Positions 13,740 through 24,876 of a stretch of DNA of 64,000 nucleotides are shown piece after piece. Position 1 is the stretch's first letter, and each line of letters opens with the position of its first letter. The notes under the pieces are model-generated. The model made no database searches and was not told the DNA's origin. It saw only the letters and a list, made by a program, of their open reading frames with translations. Source of the stretch: Dryas octopetala. Lineage: Eukaryota; Streptophyta; Magnoliopsida; Rosales; Rosaceae. Location of the stretch: the NCBI GenBank assembly GCA_963921425.1, contig OY992833.1, positions 6,545,228 through 6,609,227 of the forward strand, written 5' to 3'. A program made the position numbers and the translations under genes.

Positions 13740-15700
13740 ATATAGCTCATCTATATGATGATCTTCCTCTCGACCATCTTCATTATCCTCCTCACCATCA
13801 TCCTGGAGAGTCTTGATGCCCATTTGAATACCGATAAACGCACTTAATGCTCCCAGTCAGCATCGGCGGAAAGTAAGGCTGCATGTAAATTTGGCTAGAT
13901 CTTTTGGAAGTCCTCATATTCCTTTTTGAGAGCATGAAAGCTTTTGACTGGTACAACACGTTCTTTAATAATCGTCAAAAAACAGTTAACTTTGGCATCA
14001 GCCTCTTTGAATTTCGCATGGAGCCGAAGGATCTCACTATAGATAAAGTTTCGTTAGTCCTTGGAGTTCTTTAGTTCGTCCCTAAGATTCTGAACTTCAT
14101 CTTTTCAGAGGAAGGCGTCCCTTTCGCAAGAGATGAGGCATTTACCCAATCTTCGGCCTCGTTCCCACTTCTTTTGATTCTCCAGAAGTTCAGGCGGACC
14201 AGCAACAACCATATCCTTCCACTTGGTGATTTGAGTTGCAGCCGCTGGAAGAAATACTTGCTTGACTAACAGATAATCCAGCGCTGAAAGAAAAGAGGCG
14301 AAAGCTTCGTCTAAAAGGATGTTGATATAACCACCTTGAATTGCTTTTACAACAATCTCTCAAGCACGTTGACCATCATCATCAACCGGCCGAGAAGCGG
14401 AGGAATGTTGAAATGAATTGGCCAGTTGCATTTGAACAGCACTGATGGCTGAAATCAGTTCCAATTCTTCGTTAAGCTCAGAGTCAAACTGTTAAGAAAA
14501 AAGGAAAGATGAGAGCCTAGCAAGAAAATGTTAAGTTAATGACTTGCAAATAAATCTAAGTGTAAAACTTACATCCAGTGAAGAAGGAGGAGGCATTAGA
14601 ATGGTCGAAAGCTTTGGGCCTGGACTGGCGATTTCTTCAGTATCGACCATTGGAGCCTCCCCTCGATCGATTGCCATGGCCGGAATAGGCATGGCACCCT
14701 CAGTCTCTGTTTCCATTGCCATAGTTGCCTTTTTGCTTTCGGTTTCTTTGTCTTTAGTTGAAGTCGAAGCCTCTGATCTGGGTAGATTCGCCATTTCGAC
14801 CGGAGGGTTCTGCTACGTGTCGACCTCTATTTCTTCAGTCGAGGCCGAAGCCATTGGGCTCTTTTGATTAACTGGTTCGACCGGAGGAGTTTGTAGCGGT
14901 TGGGAGGGGATAGTCTGAGAATTAAGGGTCAACAGGGATGACTTCGTAAGCAGGATTGTAAGGAACAATCATTATGGGGTAAGGGAAACCTAATAAACAC
15001 ACAATTCTTCCGACATATACTGATGAAAGGATATAAAGACAATAAAATGGAGTTTGATTTCTCGAGGTTGTTTAACAAAAGTAATTTAAGGCAATTAATT
15101 GAAAAATGACCTCAGAAACCCTAGCTTTAGATTTCTCCGGTTAATCTTGTTTGTCGGCCCCATAGCTTCCCGACTGAGAAGATCTTCGGTATGGCTCTGC
15201 TCTTGAGTCCCATCAACAGGTACTGAATTTCCAGCGGAGGCATCTCGGCCGTCTTTAGACTCAGTCTAAAAAAACATGGTTGAATTTGGGAATAAAAGCT
15301 TTCATAAAGAAAAAAAAATTCTAAGTGTTGGACTTACATTTCCTTCGTCCTCATCATTAGAAATTACCTGCGGTCCCAGGACCATCTCTTCACCATCAGA
15401 AGGAATTTCTTTGACCAGTGGCATGGCATCTTCTACAACCGACATATTTTCTTCAGGTTCGTCCCTCAGACAACCATGTTTTCTCTCGGCTAAAAACACA
15501 GAAATTTAAGGTATAAGGAATTTTACGAGAGAAAGCGTGCTTAAAAGGAAAAAGAGAAAAGAAGATATACCATCTTTGCTGGCATTTAGTTAATTTCAAA
15601 GAAGGGTGGTTCGATAAAAACTGCTTCAGCCAATGACACCAAGTTCTCGGCCCTACACATCAATCTTCTAGGCTGAAAGGCAAGGGATTATGTTTCGTTA
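13740..15700 (-). pseudogene. Remnants of antisense extra-ORF C-terminal region
   Basis: Minus-strand fragments of Glu/Lys/Thr/Pro-rich, low-complexity sequence lie at 15302-15499 and 14531-14794. They are separated by stretches with splice-like borders such as GATG-TAAGTT near 14565-14575 read on the minus strand. They follow, in the same direction, the plant-mobile-domain fragment at 15957-16668 and probably formed the tail of the same antisense gene. The assignment rests on position and composition, not on a recognised domain. Confidence 0.4.
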
Positions 15701-15956
15701 TGGTTGCAAGGATAAAACTTTCTAAATATGGGATTCAAATCCAAATTTATGACTTATTGGGGGGGGGGGATGTTTGAAGGATGAGGGATGAAATTTCGAC
15801 CTAGGCCCAGATTGGTTGTCTGGGTTTATTGTCTTAATAACTTCCACAGTTAAAGCTTCATTTTCCGAATAAGACAACTAAGTACTTGAAGAAATTTTAA
15901 AAGTATATAAAAGTAAAGAGTGAGGAAATCATTTGAGCGGTCGAGTAGATTAACCT

Positions 15957-16668
15957 TCAGCGCTTGACTTGTGGTAGAGCTTCTTCCCGCCATTGGGACT
16001 CGGTTTCTTCTTCTCTTTGTCTCTTATCTTCGGCCGGCTTTTCAACTCTGGCCAAAGGAGACGTAGGTATTTGGGTTGGGGCTTGCTCGGTGGCAGGTAT
16101 TTCAGTTGTCAAAGGCTCATGAGGATTGACAGGGCCACCTTCTGTAACAATCGTATTTTGGCGCGTGGTTGTCACAGTATGAGAAAGGAACTGTACTACG
16201 GCTCCTCTCCTGGCTAGAACTCGCCTCGATACCGACCGAGTAGGGAATGTAACAGAATCATCGCCGCCATGTCAAGGATGGAAGGTGAGTAATATCTTCA
16301 CTGAAGGTAAGGAGGCCGAAGATCGCCGCCATGTCAAGGATGGAAGGAGCTAAAGATCCCGGTTTCAAGTTGAGTGTATTGGTCGCGTTCGACCAAAAGC
16401 AGAGGGCCGAAGCTAATAACAACAGATCCATCGTAACATTGACTGTGCATGCCATAATGGCATCGTAGATCCCAAGCTAGTGCCAATTTTCCCCAAAGTG
16501 TGGCTCCAAACGATAGATCCACTCGTACCATTCGTCTGATACTTTCGGCCATACTTGTTGAGGAGTTTTCACGGCCCAATGTTTCCAGACTCCTTTAGTT
16601 GAAAAATGATGGAGGAAGTTGCAATGGGTTCTGGACAACGGCGATAACGATATCTTGGATCTGGGCAT
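15957..16668 (-). pseudogene. Antisense ORF with plant mobile domain (PMD), degenerate
   Basis: Read on the minus strand, one frame gives VSDEWYEWIYRLEPHFGENW, a stop, then LGIYDAIMACTVNVTMDLLL and FWSNATNTLNLKPGSLAPSI followed by LDMAAIFGL. The pattern W(x)nHFGxxW ... GIxxAI ... FWSxxTNTLxLxxGxLxPxxLDxAAIxGL is that of the aminotransferase-like plant mobile domain. That domain occurs in MAIN/MAIL proteins and as extra ORFs of plant Ty3/gypsy Tat elements. A further frame at 15957-16175 is a Pro/Thr/Glu-rich linker. It lies between integrase and 3' LTR, opposite to gag-pol. One nonsense codon (TAG after ENWH) and a frame change break it. Confidence 0.72.
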
Positions 16669-17208
16669 CTTGGTTCTGGGTGTTTTTAGTTTGAGACGTC
16701 ATTGGATTTGAAGAAGAAGATTAGAAGGAATTATAGGAAAAGAAATAGCAGAAGAGATTCATGGGAATTTTTTGGAGAGTTTCTTTGGAAATTCTTTGAA
16801 GTCGTGACAATGGCAGATCTCAGAGAAAGTATTTATAGAATAATTGGGGAAGAAGAAGGGTTTGGAGTTTCAAATTTCGAAAAGAGGAATGATTGTTTTA
16901 TTTATTGAGTGACGACTTGCGTGTTTTGAAGGTCATCATTGCCTTGGAAACCCAAACTGAGGCAAATAATGATTTTAATATTCATGCCGTCCATCATAAC
17001 TTCAAAGCCAGCAAGACACGTGGCCATAATCTTCAAATCCAACCAATACAACATGACACTTGTAGTGCATCCTTTTTGCATTCAACGATTGAGTTTCTTA
17101 CATGGTTCTCCCATTCTTTGCTAAGAAATCACTAAGTGTTGGGCCCCAGACCAAGAAATACTTCAAGTTATCATGTTTTCGGCCAAGATGGCCTAAACAT
17201 AATAACTT

Positions 17209-17215
17209 GGGGGGG
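17209..17215 (+). other. Polypurine tract
   Basis: A run of seven G lies within AACTTGGGGGGGCAA, three bases before the 3' LTR start (TG at 17219). This is the expected position for the plus-strand primer. Confidence 0.8.
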
Positions 17216-17218
17216 CAA

Positions 17219-18445
17219 TGTTGATACCCCTTTGAAAATCCCACGTTGAATTTAAAAAATGCCAATTACAGCCCGACACTTGGCTTCCCAAGTCAATGAA
17301 AAGTCAAACACTCCAGTTCCTTTCAGCCCAATTTATACTTCCAGCCGAAAAGATGAGGTTCACGAAAGAAGGAAAGGTCCTAAGACTGATTTGTCCAGAT
17401 AATATTAGCACGTCAGCAGATAAGGATGGGTCATTCAAGATTAGGTTGAATCATCTACCTACTCACCAAGGGCATACATCAGCAATATGATATTTTGTGA
17501 CATCATTGATCCTAGTCCTACACGTGTACGTCTAAAAAGAAAACCCTAGTGTGATTCAAGGCTATAAAATTAAAGGAATCAAGGCTACAGTGTTAACGGC
17601 CTTCGCCTCCACAAAAATCCAAGCCTCTCAATTTCAGCTCTATGCTTTCTTTTGTACTGTTCATCTTCAGAACTGCACTTTTATTTTTCTAAGCTGAAAA
17701 TTGACATCCTCAAGTACTTTTTGTACTCTGGTATTATTTAGCTTTCTTTATTACGTTTTCTTGTACTTTCCATGGTCAATTTGACTTATGAAATACTATG
17801 TAATGCTTTTCTGCTTCCTTGACTTTTGATTTCCCTATTTGAATACTTTGCTTGTCATGATTTACGAGCCCAGATCCTGAGATTCTTGTCAACAAGCATT
17901 TGCTCCTTTTCAATACAATTATTTTATTTATTAGAGTTTATAACCTAATCTCATTTAGCCATATTCTCGTTCATTTCCTATCTAAATAAAATTTAAGTGA
18001 GTTTTCAACATTAATCATCTACTAGTCTTTCATTTCCAGTGATTTCTCGTCTTTAAGGTGGCAGATTTGGGTTTTCATTTCCAGATATGATGTTCTATCT
18101 TTGTCTTTAATTTATATTTCTCGACAAATAAAAGCTTTTAATTTCAATATTCAACACACACTCACAGTGAAGTCCTAGATTGTCCTAGGCATAAAAAGAA
18201 CTTGAATAAAGTTTTCCCGTTCCTTTTTTATTGCATAATCGTTTGATTAGAAGTCAAATTTATATTTTATCATCTAAATTTGTTAATTTTCAACCTTGTT
18301 TTAATTTCTTTTCGGCTACACCAAGCCAAAAAGTAGCATGCCCTCATATATATCAAGGTCGAAAGCCTTGTTGTTCTCTCTCAGCAAGGTGTTTTGGCTC
18401 CAATCATGGCCCTCCATGTGGCCGTGGTATTTTTGTGCTAAAATA
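17219..18445 (+). repeat. 3' LTR of the Tat-type gypsy element
   Basis: It starts TGTTGATACC and ends ...CTAAAATA. The 5' LTR ends ...CTAAAACA, so the terminal CA has mutated to TA. The 5-bp duplication CATAT follows at 18446-18450, which fixes the border. Length is 1227 bp. Confidence 0.92.
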
Positions 18446-18450
18446 CATAT

Positions 18451-19466
18451 GGGTTGATTGCAGCAATAATCATTAATTATTGTCCCTGCCTCACTTTGGT
18501 AAAATGATCCCCAAATTTTGTTATCATTTCTGTCAATTTTTCATCATATATACACAATGCCTACCACCAAATTTTCAGAGGTAAGAATGGTCACGTTGGA
18601 TCACCACCTTACTAATAAATAGATCATGGAACTATTCAACTTTAATCATATCGATCGATGAATATTGTTTTTCCAATATTGTATATCAAGTAAAATAATT
18701 AATTTTATATCTCTTCTGCTTTTAATTTGTAGAAACTAGAAACTTTGAAATTGTTGTTGAGTGGTTTGAAAGAAAGAAAAGGGATATGATATATATATCG
18801 ATCATATAGATGCCCCAGTCCTAGCAGCTTCAAGAAGACATGGGATAAGTGGAATCTTTGGGGGTTTGCCATCTTGAGCCTCTTGTGCAGACCTTTTTAA
18901 TTCTTTGCGTACCCTTGAGAAAGCGAACGTCCAACAAGTTGATAGTGTTGCCCATTTGGTTTGCTTATCTGCTTGATCGCTGACTGGGAATCTGTTGACG
19001 TTGGGTTGGGCTTTGATTCCATTTTGTTTGTTTGGGCCCTTTTGTGTTATTGGGCATGCTTTGTTTGTTTTAGTTATTTGGATCTTTTGTTGGGGTCTTT
19101 TGGCCTTGTTCTGTTGCTCAGCCTTTTTGGGCTTTTAACAATAGAACCTTTATCTTGACCAAAAAAAAAATCTCAAGTAGCCAAGGCAACAGCCCTCAAT
19201 TAGTCCCCCAAGTTAATGATAGTGTTCTTCTGGTATTTTGGGCTCCCTTCCTTTTGTTACACCTTGGCGGTCCAAACACTATAATCGGGTTTTTTTATCA
19301 AAGATAACAAGTTGTGGCGAAGGCACTTTCTAGGGCTCATCTTCCAGGTTTTAGCTTCAGTTTCTTTCAGAAATAATTGAAACAATTTTGAATTATTTTA
19401 ATCCATTATACTCAAGTTTAATTTATTGTTATGTTGGATTTAATATTGATTAAGTCTAGTTTACGA
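18451..19466. other. Intergenic; possible LINE 3' tail
   Basis: No gene is recognised. A GT/TTTGG-rich stretch at about 18950-19160 ends AACCTTTATCTTGACC and then a run of ten A (19161-19170). This resembles the 3' end of a plant L1-type LINE on the plus strand, but there is no reverse transcriptase and I cannot confirm a target duplication. Confidence 0.35.
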
Positions 19467-19678
19467 GAAATTATTGTATGTGATTGTAACACCACGTGGC
19501 ACGATGACGTGGTGTTATCAATCCACTTAAATTATAATACGTATACAATTATTCATTTCTAAAACCTTAAACCCTAAAAAATACCTTTAAAATCGTACAC
19601 GTGTTATAATCTAAGTGAATTGGTAACATCACGTTATCATGCTACGTGATGTTACGGCCACATACAATAATTTTTTCC
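19467..19678. mobile_element. Foldback MITE with ~85-bp terminal inverted repeats
   Basis: The left half (from AAATTATTGTATGTG through CACGTGG...GTGGTGTTATCAATCCACTTA to about 19553) is repeated inverted in the right half (about 19590-19678), with scattered mismatches. Only about 40 bases of loop remain. Imperfect palindromes of ACGTGG/CCACGT type lie inside each arm, giving secondary hairpins. It has no coding capacity. Family and target duplication are not resolved. Confidence 0.75.
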
Positions 19679-20630
19679 AATTTACATAATGGATATGACT
19701 TGGTTATTAATTATTGTTTTGAAATTTAAATTGTTGGAATTTTAAGACAATAAAAAAAATGAGTGTTAATTATATATTTTATTTTGTGTGACAAAATTAA
19801 GCATTCATCTTTACAAAAGATTACATAAATCAGAAATCATTAAGACATCTATTTGTGATTGGATAAATAGATGAAGATAGTGATTTGATAAACACTTCAA
19901 ATGATGACCTTTTAATCAAGAGTAATGCTATTTGGACCAAATTAAGTGACCAAATAAGAGGGACCAAGTGAGGTGTCACTTGGGGAGGTGGTCCTTATCT
20001 CCATGTGGTTCTCATCTTCACATCTCCTATGTGACACCTTACTTGGTTCTTCTCATTTAGTCACTTAAGGTCTTCCACAGTGCCACCGGGATCTGATCCC
20101 CAAACCTATTTTTTGGGTATAATATAGATATATATCATCTTCAATGGATCGGAATCCGAACCCCACAAAATATTGATATCCAAATTCAATCCCCAAATTT
20201 AGGTATCAGTGATCCCCAATACCCAGTCTGGCCCACATTTGTTAAAAAAAACTGATGAAAGAGAATGAGAAAGCAACACATTTATTGAAAAAGTTGATGA
20301 GAGAGAATGTGAAAGTGTACTATTGCTATATATCTCACCTTTTGAATGACAACTGCTACCAACGGATAGAATTGTACTTGTTTTTTTTAAATGAATGGCC
20401 CAAATCCAAGGCCCGTTGAAAGATCAAGGGCTGTGATTGCTCTTCATGATTTTCTTTATTTAAATGTTATTAAAAATATGAAAAAATACCAAAAAAATTT
20501 AAAAAAATTCCCCTTAATTTAATAACGGCTAGTACCCTAAAAATTCTATATATACCTCATTCTTCTTAGTTTTTTCTTCACATTCTTCTCTCTTTTACAC
20601 AACATTTTCATCTAATTTAATGAATTCAAT

Positions 20631-21695
20631 ATGGTTAGAGGTCTTGGTTGGTCCAATGATGAAGATATTGCTCTAGTTCAAGCTTGGCTAGAGAAGTCTC
20701 CAAATTCGGAACTTGGTACACAACAAAAAAATGATGTATTTTGGGCCAAAGTTTACAATGTTTTTCAGCATAATTTGGGCACACGAACGGGCAAAACGAT
20801 GGACGCAATTAGATCACGGTGGAAGGACATTGCCGGGTTTTGCAACAAATTTTATGGCTCATTACTAGATGTCGAAAGAAGACGTCAAAGCGGTGCAAAT
20901 GTAAACGATGTAGTAAGTTTTATTTTATGAATGTATATATTTAATTTAATGATGTATGTTTATGCCATTGTTAATACTTGATAATTTATTCATGTGTCAT
21001 AATTTTTGTAGCTTGCGGACGCACTTGAGATATATAAAAGCAAGTCTAATGGAAAAAAGTTTAGTCTGCTCCACGTTTGGAAGGATTTAAAAGAATGCGT
21101 CAAGTACTCAGCTGCAAATGCAACTGTGCGGGTCAATGATCAGGAACCACCGACCAATGACACACCGGATGATCAAGATGAGGTTGGCCTTGATACAAAT
21201 GATGACCCACCATCATGGCAACCGGTAGGCCCGTCACGCCCAAGGCCACTAGGAAGAAATAAAGCAAAGCGGGCCAAGGCAGCTGAACCCCACCAAATTC
21301 ATATATTGGAGGCAATTGACGAATACAATAATAGATCACGTGTAGTTGAGGAAATGAGAATTGACAGAGAAAGGGTGAGGCAAGAAAGAGAAGCGGCAAG
21401 AGAGATGGCATGACAAGCAAGAGAAAGGGCGAAGGAAGCAAGAGAAAGGGCAAAGGAAGCAAGAGAACATGCGAGGCTTAAGAGGGCGATAGAGTGGGAG
21501 GAAGGGCAGATTATGGACAAAGACTTGACAAACATGAATGACATGCAAAAAGAGTATTGGAGATCAAAACAAGTTGAAATAATTGCAAGAATATGTGCAC
21601 GTGCTACCTCGAGCTCGAGGTACACCTCATCCGGATACTACCCGGATATCACCAACCTTAACGAGTCATACCCGGAGTACCCTCCAAATTATTAG
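20631..21695 (+). pseudogene. PIF/Harbinger ORF1 (Myb/SANT-like), nonsense mutation
   Basis: Exon 1 is 20631-20912 and exon 2 is 21012-21695, joined by a GT-AG intron in phase 0. Residues 1-75 form a Myb/SANT-like trihelix (WSNDEDIALVQAWLEKS ... IRSRWKDIAGFCNKF). Such proteins help PIF transposase bind the element ends and enter the nucleus. The C-terminal part is a charged coiled-coil rich in RERVRQEREAAREMA. A TGA at 21411-21413, where CGA (Arg) is expected, interrupts the frame. The same frame then continues open to 21695, ending YPEYPPNY, so a single change broke it. Host copies of such ORFs are often mislabelled as nuclear or GST T3-like proteins. Confidence 0.85.
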
Positions 21696-21845
21696 TGAAT
21701 TATGTTTTTATTATGTTTGAGAATTAAATTATGTTTAGGATTTGAATTATGTAGTAGATTTGAATTATGTTTCGGTTATGTTTAAGAGTTGAATTATATT
21801 TAGGTTTTGAATTATGTAGTGGATTTAAAATGATTATTCCTGTCA

Positions 21846-22027
21846 CCTTGCATGAAGTGACTATTCACTAACCCTGCATAAAGTGACTATTCACTAACCC
21901 TACATGAAATGACTATTCCCTAACCCTTTATGAAGTGACTATTCCCTAACCCTGCATGAAATGACTATTCACATACCCTGCATGAAATGACTATTCACGT
22001 GCCCTGCATGAGATGACTACTCATGTA
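21846..22027. repeat. 26-bp minisatellite, seven copies
   Basis: Seven tandem copies of a unit like CCCTGCATGAAATGACTATT plus CACTAA lie in the spacer between the two PIF genes. Copies differ by a few substitutions each. Confidence 0.92.
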
Positions 22028-22126
22028 CCCTATTTTGTAGAATTCTCTATAAATTGTGATAACTTCATCCATTGAATTTAACATAGTTTTTATCTATTCA
22101 GGATAATTTCTCATCTGATCAACACT

Positions 22127-23491
22127 TTGATGAATCCTTTCAACTACTCATCGTCTTCGTCTTCATCTTCGAGTCCTCTGGAGATCGAGTCTAATGATTC
22201 TGACACTAGTTACGAAAGGGTAGAGGAAGGCAGAATGCTGGTGAGGCGTTTAATTATGTCCATGGGGCAATCAGTCGTCGCCCCACGTCCACGTCACGAT
22301 GGTACGTCTTCTTGTCAGCGTTACACACATTGAGATAGGGAAGGCGCTCACGGGAGACTGATGCAGAATTACTTCAACCCTGCACCGATAGAAGACAATG
22401 TGACGTTTCGGACATCAACCCCTATTCAATAAGATTATGAAAGATGTGTGCTCCATGATGATTGGTTCCAATCCAAGCCAGATGCAATCGGTAGACTTGG
22501 TTGCACACCCCATCAGAAGGTGACTGCGGCATTGAGAGTGATGGCATATGGCCAACCCTTCGACGCGGTTGCGGAGCTACTAACCATTAGTCAGGGCACC
22601 ATAAGGGATGCATTATATAAGTTCTGCCGTGCCATCTCCGAGGTCTATGAGGAGCAGTATCTCCACATACCTAATATGGAGGACATGAGAAGACTCATGC
22701 GAAAAGGCCACCAGAGAGGATTTCCAGGAATGATTGGAAGCTTAGACTGCATGCATTGGGTGTGGCAAAATTGCCCCATGGCTAAGCAAGCTCACTATCG
22801 TGGGCACTACCATACACCAACCGTTATTTTGGAAGTAGTTGCCTCATACGACACGTGGATTTGGCATGCAAACTTCAGATTTTCGGGTGCTAACAATGAC
22901 ATACCGTGCTGGACTGCTCACAACTCTTTGATGCAGAGATATCTGTAAGAGCCCACAAGGTGAAATACAGGGTCAATGATGTGGAATACAAAATCTCATA
23001 CTATCTTATTGACGGGATCTACCCGAGGTGAGCGACAATCAATACGCAACCCGATTTCGGATCCTCACAAGTTGTTTGCGAAGAGACAAGAAAGCTTCCG
23101 TAAGGATGTAGAGAAGGTGTTTGGGATTTTAAAAGCTCGATGGCAGATTATCAAACGGCCAGCTCGTTATTGGAGACCCAACGATTTGGGTTATATCATG
23201 AAAGCGTGCATAATATTGCACAATATAATTGTCGATGATGAGCGACAGGAAGATGATCCAGCCTGGGAAGAGTTTAACGCACAAGAGATGATTAGAAGGG
23301 CAGAAGCAGAGTATGACGGTGTGGAACCAAGCATACAAGGTGGGCCTCCATCATCTTTACCTGAGGAGAATGTCCGTCGCAATTTGGTTAGAGACAGGCG
23401 TCAGAATGCATGGTTGAAGGAAAATTTGATTGAGCACGTATCCAAGCGGGAGGCGCACCACATGCTTGAGCTTGTAATCATGAATGATTAG
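22127..23491 (+). pseudogene. PIF/Harbinger DDE transposase, frameshifted
   Basis: Recognisable parts: N-terminal Ser-rich leader (22127-22333); helix-turn-helix region and catalytic N-half in the frame 22448-22948 with GFPGMIGSLDCMHWVW (first Asp) and GANNDI (second Asp); C-half in the frame 22976-23491 with RKDVEKVFGILKARW (catalytic Glu) and MKACIILHNIIVDDER, all typical of Plant_tran/DDE_Tnp_4. The frame changes at about 22400-22440, 22930 and 23030, and stops at 22946-22948. The DDE residues themselves survive. The enzyme would cut and paste the element; as it stands it is inactive. Confidence 0.88.
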
Positions 23492-24086
23492 TGTTTGGTT
23501 GAGGGGCCAATGTTGTTTAGTTTATGTGTTCGTAGTTTAGTTTATGTGTTTGTGTTGTGAAATAAAATAAATTGTGTTGTCTTTAACGTTTTTAATACTT
23601 TAATATTAATATATTGATATTGGTGTCATTTTGAAGAGATAATTAAATTATTAACAATCATATAATATTTTGAATCATAAAATATTATAAATATTTAATT
23701 AACGGGCACTTAATCAATTTTAAGATTAATTAAATAGGTGGAAAGTATCATTCCCCATATTTGGGTATCAACACCATTGTGTTGATGAGACCCAAAATTT
23801 GAAATTGGACACCATTTGATACCCAAAATTGATTTTGGGTATTGGGTATTGGGGATCATGGTTGTAGAAGGTCTAATTTGGTCCAAATAGCATTACTCTT
23901 TAATCAAATAGTTAAATGATTTCTAATTTGTCTAATTTTTTGTAGAGATGACTCTTAAGTTGAGACTTTGAAATTAGTCAATTTCGATCATTGAATTAAA
24001 ATATGAAGTGAGTCTCACAAATCATATCTCATTATACCTAAAATGAGATATACCTCAATAGAAGGGTCTTCTGAGCTAAAAATATG

Positions 24087-24094
24087 TATAAATA
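24087..24094 (+). promoter_or_regulatory. TATA box of GST-1
   Basis: TATAAATA lies about 200 bases upstream of the ancestral start position. The same motif occurs at 47272-47279 before GST-2. Confidence 0.55.
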
Positions 24095-24876
24095 GAAATA
24101 TATGTACGAAGATTAATACGGTCAAGTACCCCTTTGTTGTCAAAGTCTCACCTAACCAAATCACACAGCCAATTAGATCCATTTCCTTGTCAAAGACTCA
24201 AACTATGGTCTAAATCTAGTGCAATTAATTATATATACCTTCGAACTTGATCCAATCCATGCATTGTCCCTCTCTGCCTTACCAAATAGATCAAGAAGTG
24301 GTGCTTTTGGGATTCTGGACTAGCCCTTATGCCATGAGAGTGAAAATTGCTTTGGCAGAGAAGGGAGTCCACTACCACTATATGGAAGACGAAAATCTTT
24401 TACGAAAACATAAGAGCCCCTTGCTTCTAGAAATGAACCCAGTGCATAAGAAAGTCCCAGTTCTTATCCATAACCATAAGCCCATATGTGAATCCCTCAT
24501 CATTCTTCAGTACATTGATGATGCTTGGAATCACAAAGCTCCAATACTTTCGGAGGATCCTTATCAGAGAGCTAAGGCAAGATTTTGGGTTGACTTTTTC
24601 GACAACAAGGTAAGTCATTGTCAATATTTTAAAGATTAAATTTCACTTGATTAATTTTTTACGAGTTATCATCCCTTCTTTCTCTCCCTTTGTCTCATAT
24701 ATGATAAAAAAAAATAAAAGAAAAATGTATTTATTTTTTTAATTTGACATGTTTTTCTTACTAATTCTTACTAATGACAATTTTTAACACGACACAATAA
24801 TAAGACTTGAACCCAACATGAAGTTAGTGGGTTGGCCATGAACACAAAAATAATATGATACACTAAACACAATTAA

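Larger units (their letters stand above)
5137..18445 (+). mobile_element. Ty3/gypsy LTR retrotransposon, Tat lineage, degenerate
   Basis: This is a full-length element of 13.3 kb. It has 5' LTR, primer binding site, gag, protease, reverse transcriptase, RNase H, a second RNase H, integrase, a 3' non-pol region with antisense coding remnants, a purine tract and a 3' LTR. A 5-bp target duplication CATAT lies at 5132-5136 and 18446-18450. The second RNase H between the RT-linked RNase H and integrase, and the antisense ORF, are features of the Tat group. All reading frames hold several stops and frameshifts, so it cannot move by itself. The two LTRs look roughly 90% alike by eye, which suggests an insertion that is not recent. 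Confidence 0.93.
20069..23873 (+). mobile_element. PIF/Harbinger DNA transposon, nearly complete
   Basis: It is 3805 bp. Its ends are GGTCTTCCACA and TGTAGAAGGTC, an imperfect inverted pair. The 3-bp duplication TAA lies at 20066-20068 and 23874-23876. Further inward both ends share the GATCCCCAA... / ...TTGGGGATC region. It carries the two genes typical of the superfamily, a Myb/SANT-like protein and a DDE transposase, both on the plus strand and both mutated. The empty site at 47062-47064 in the second unit reads CACTTAATTTGG, exactly as expected without the insertion. Confidence 0.95.
19920..23898. mobile_element. 171-bp MITE with 9-bp TSD, split by a PIF/Harbinger element
   Basis: The outer parts 19920-20068 and 23877-23898 together form a 171-bp element. 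Its terminal inverted repeats begin GAGTAATGCTATTTGGACC and are near perfect over about 30 bases. A 9-bp duplication TTTAATCAA lies at 19911-19919 and 23899-23907, which points to a Mutator-like MITE. The homologous copy at 46912-47083 is continuous and shows what the uninterrupted element looks like. The middle is occupied by the PIF element. Confidence 0.92.

Noticed and set aside
20631..21695. Host Myb transcription factor gene
   Set aside because: It sits inside the PIF/Harbinger borders beside the transposase, is the normal ORF1 of that superfamily and has a nonsense codon.
21846..22027. Possible CRISPR-like array
   Set aside because: The repeats are contiguous with no spacers, in a plant transposon: a minisatellite.
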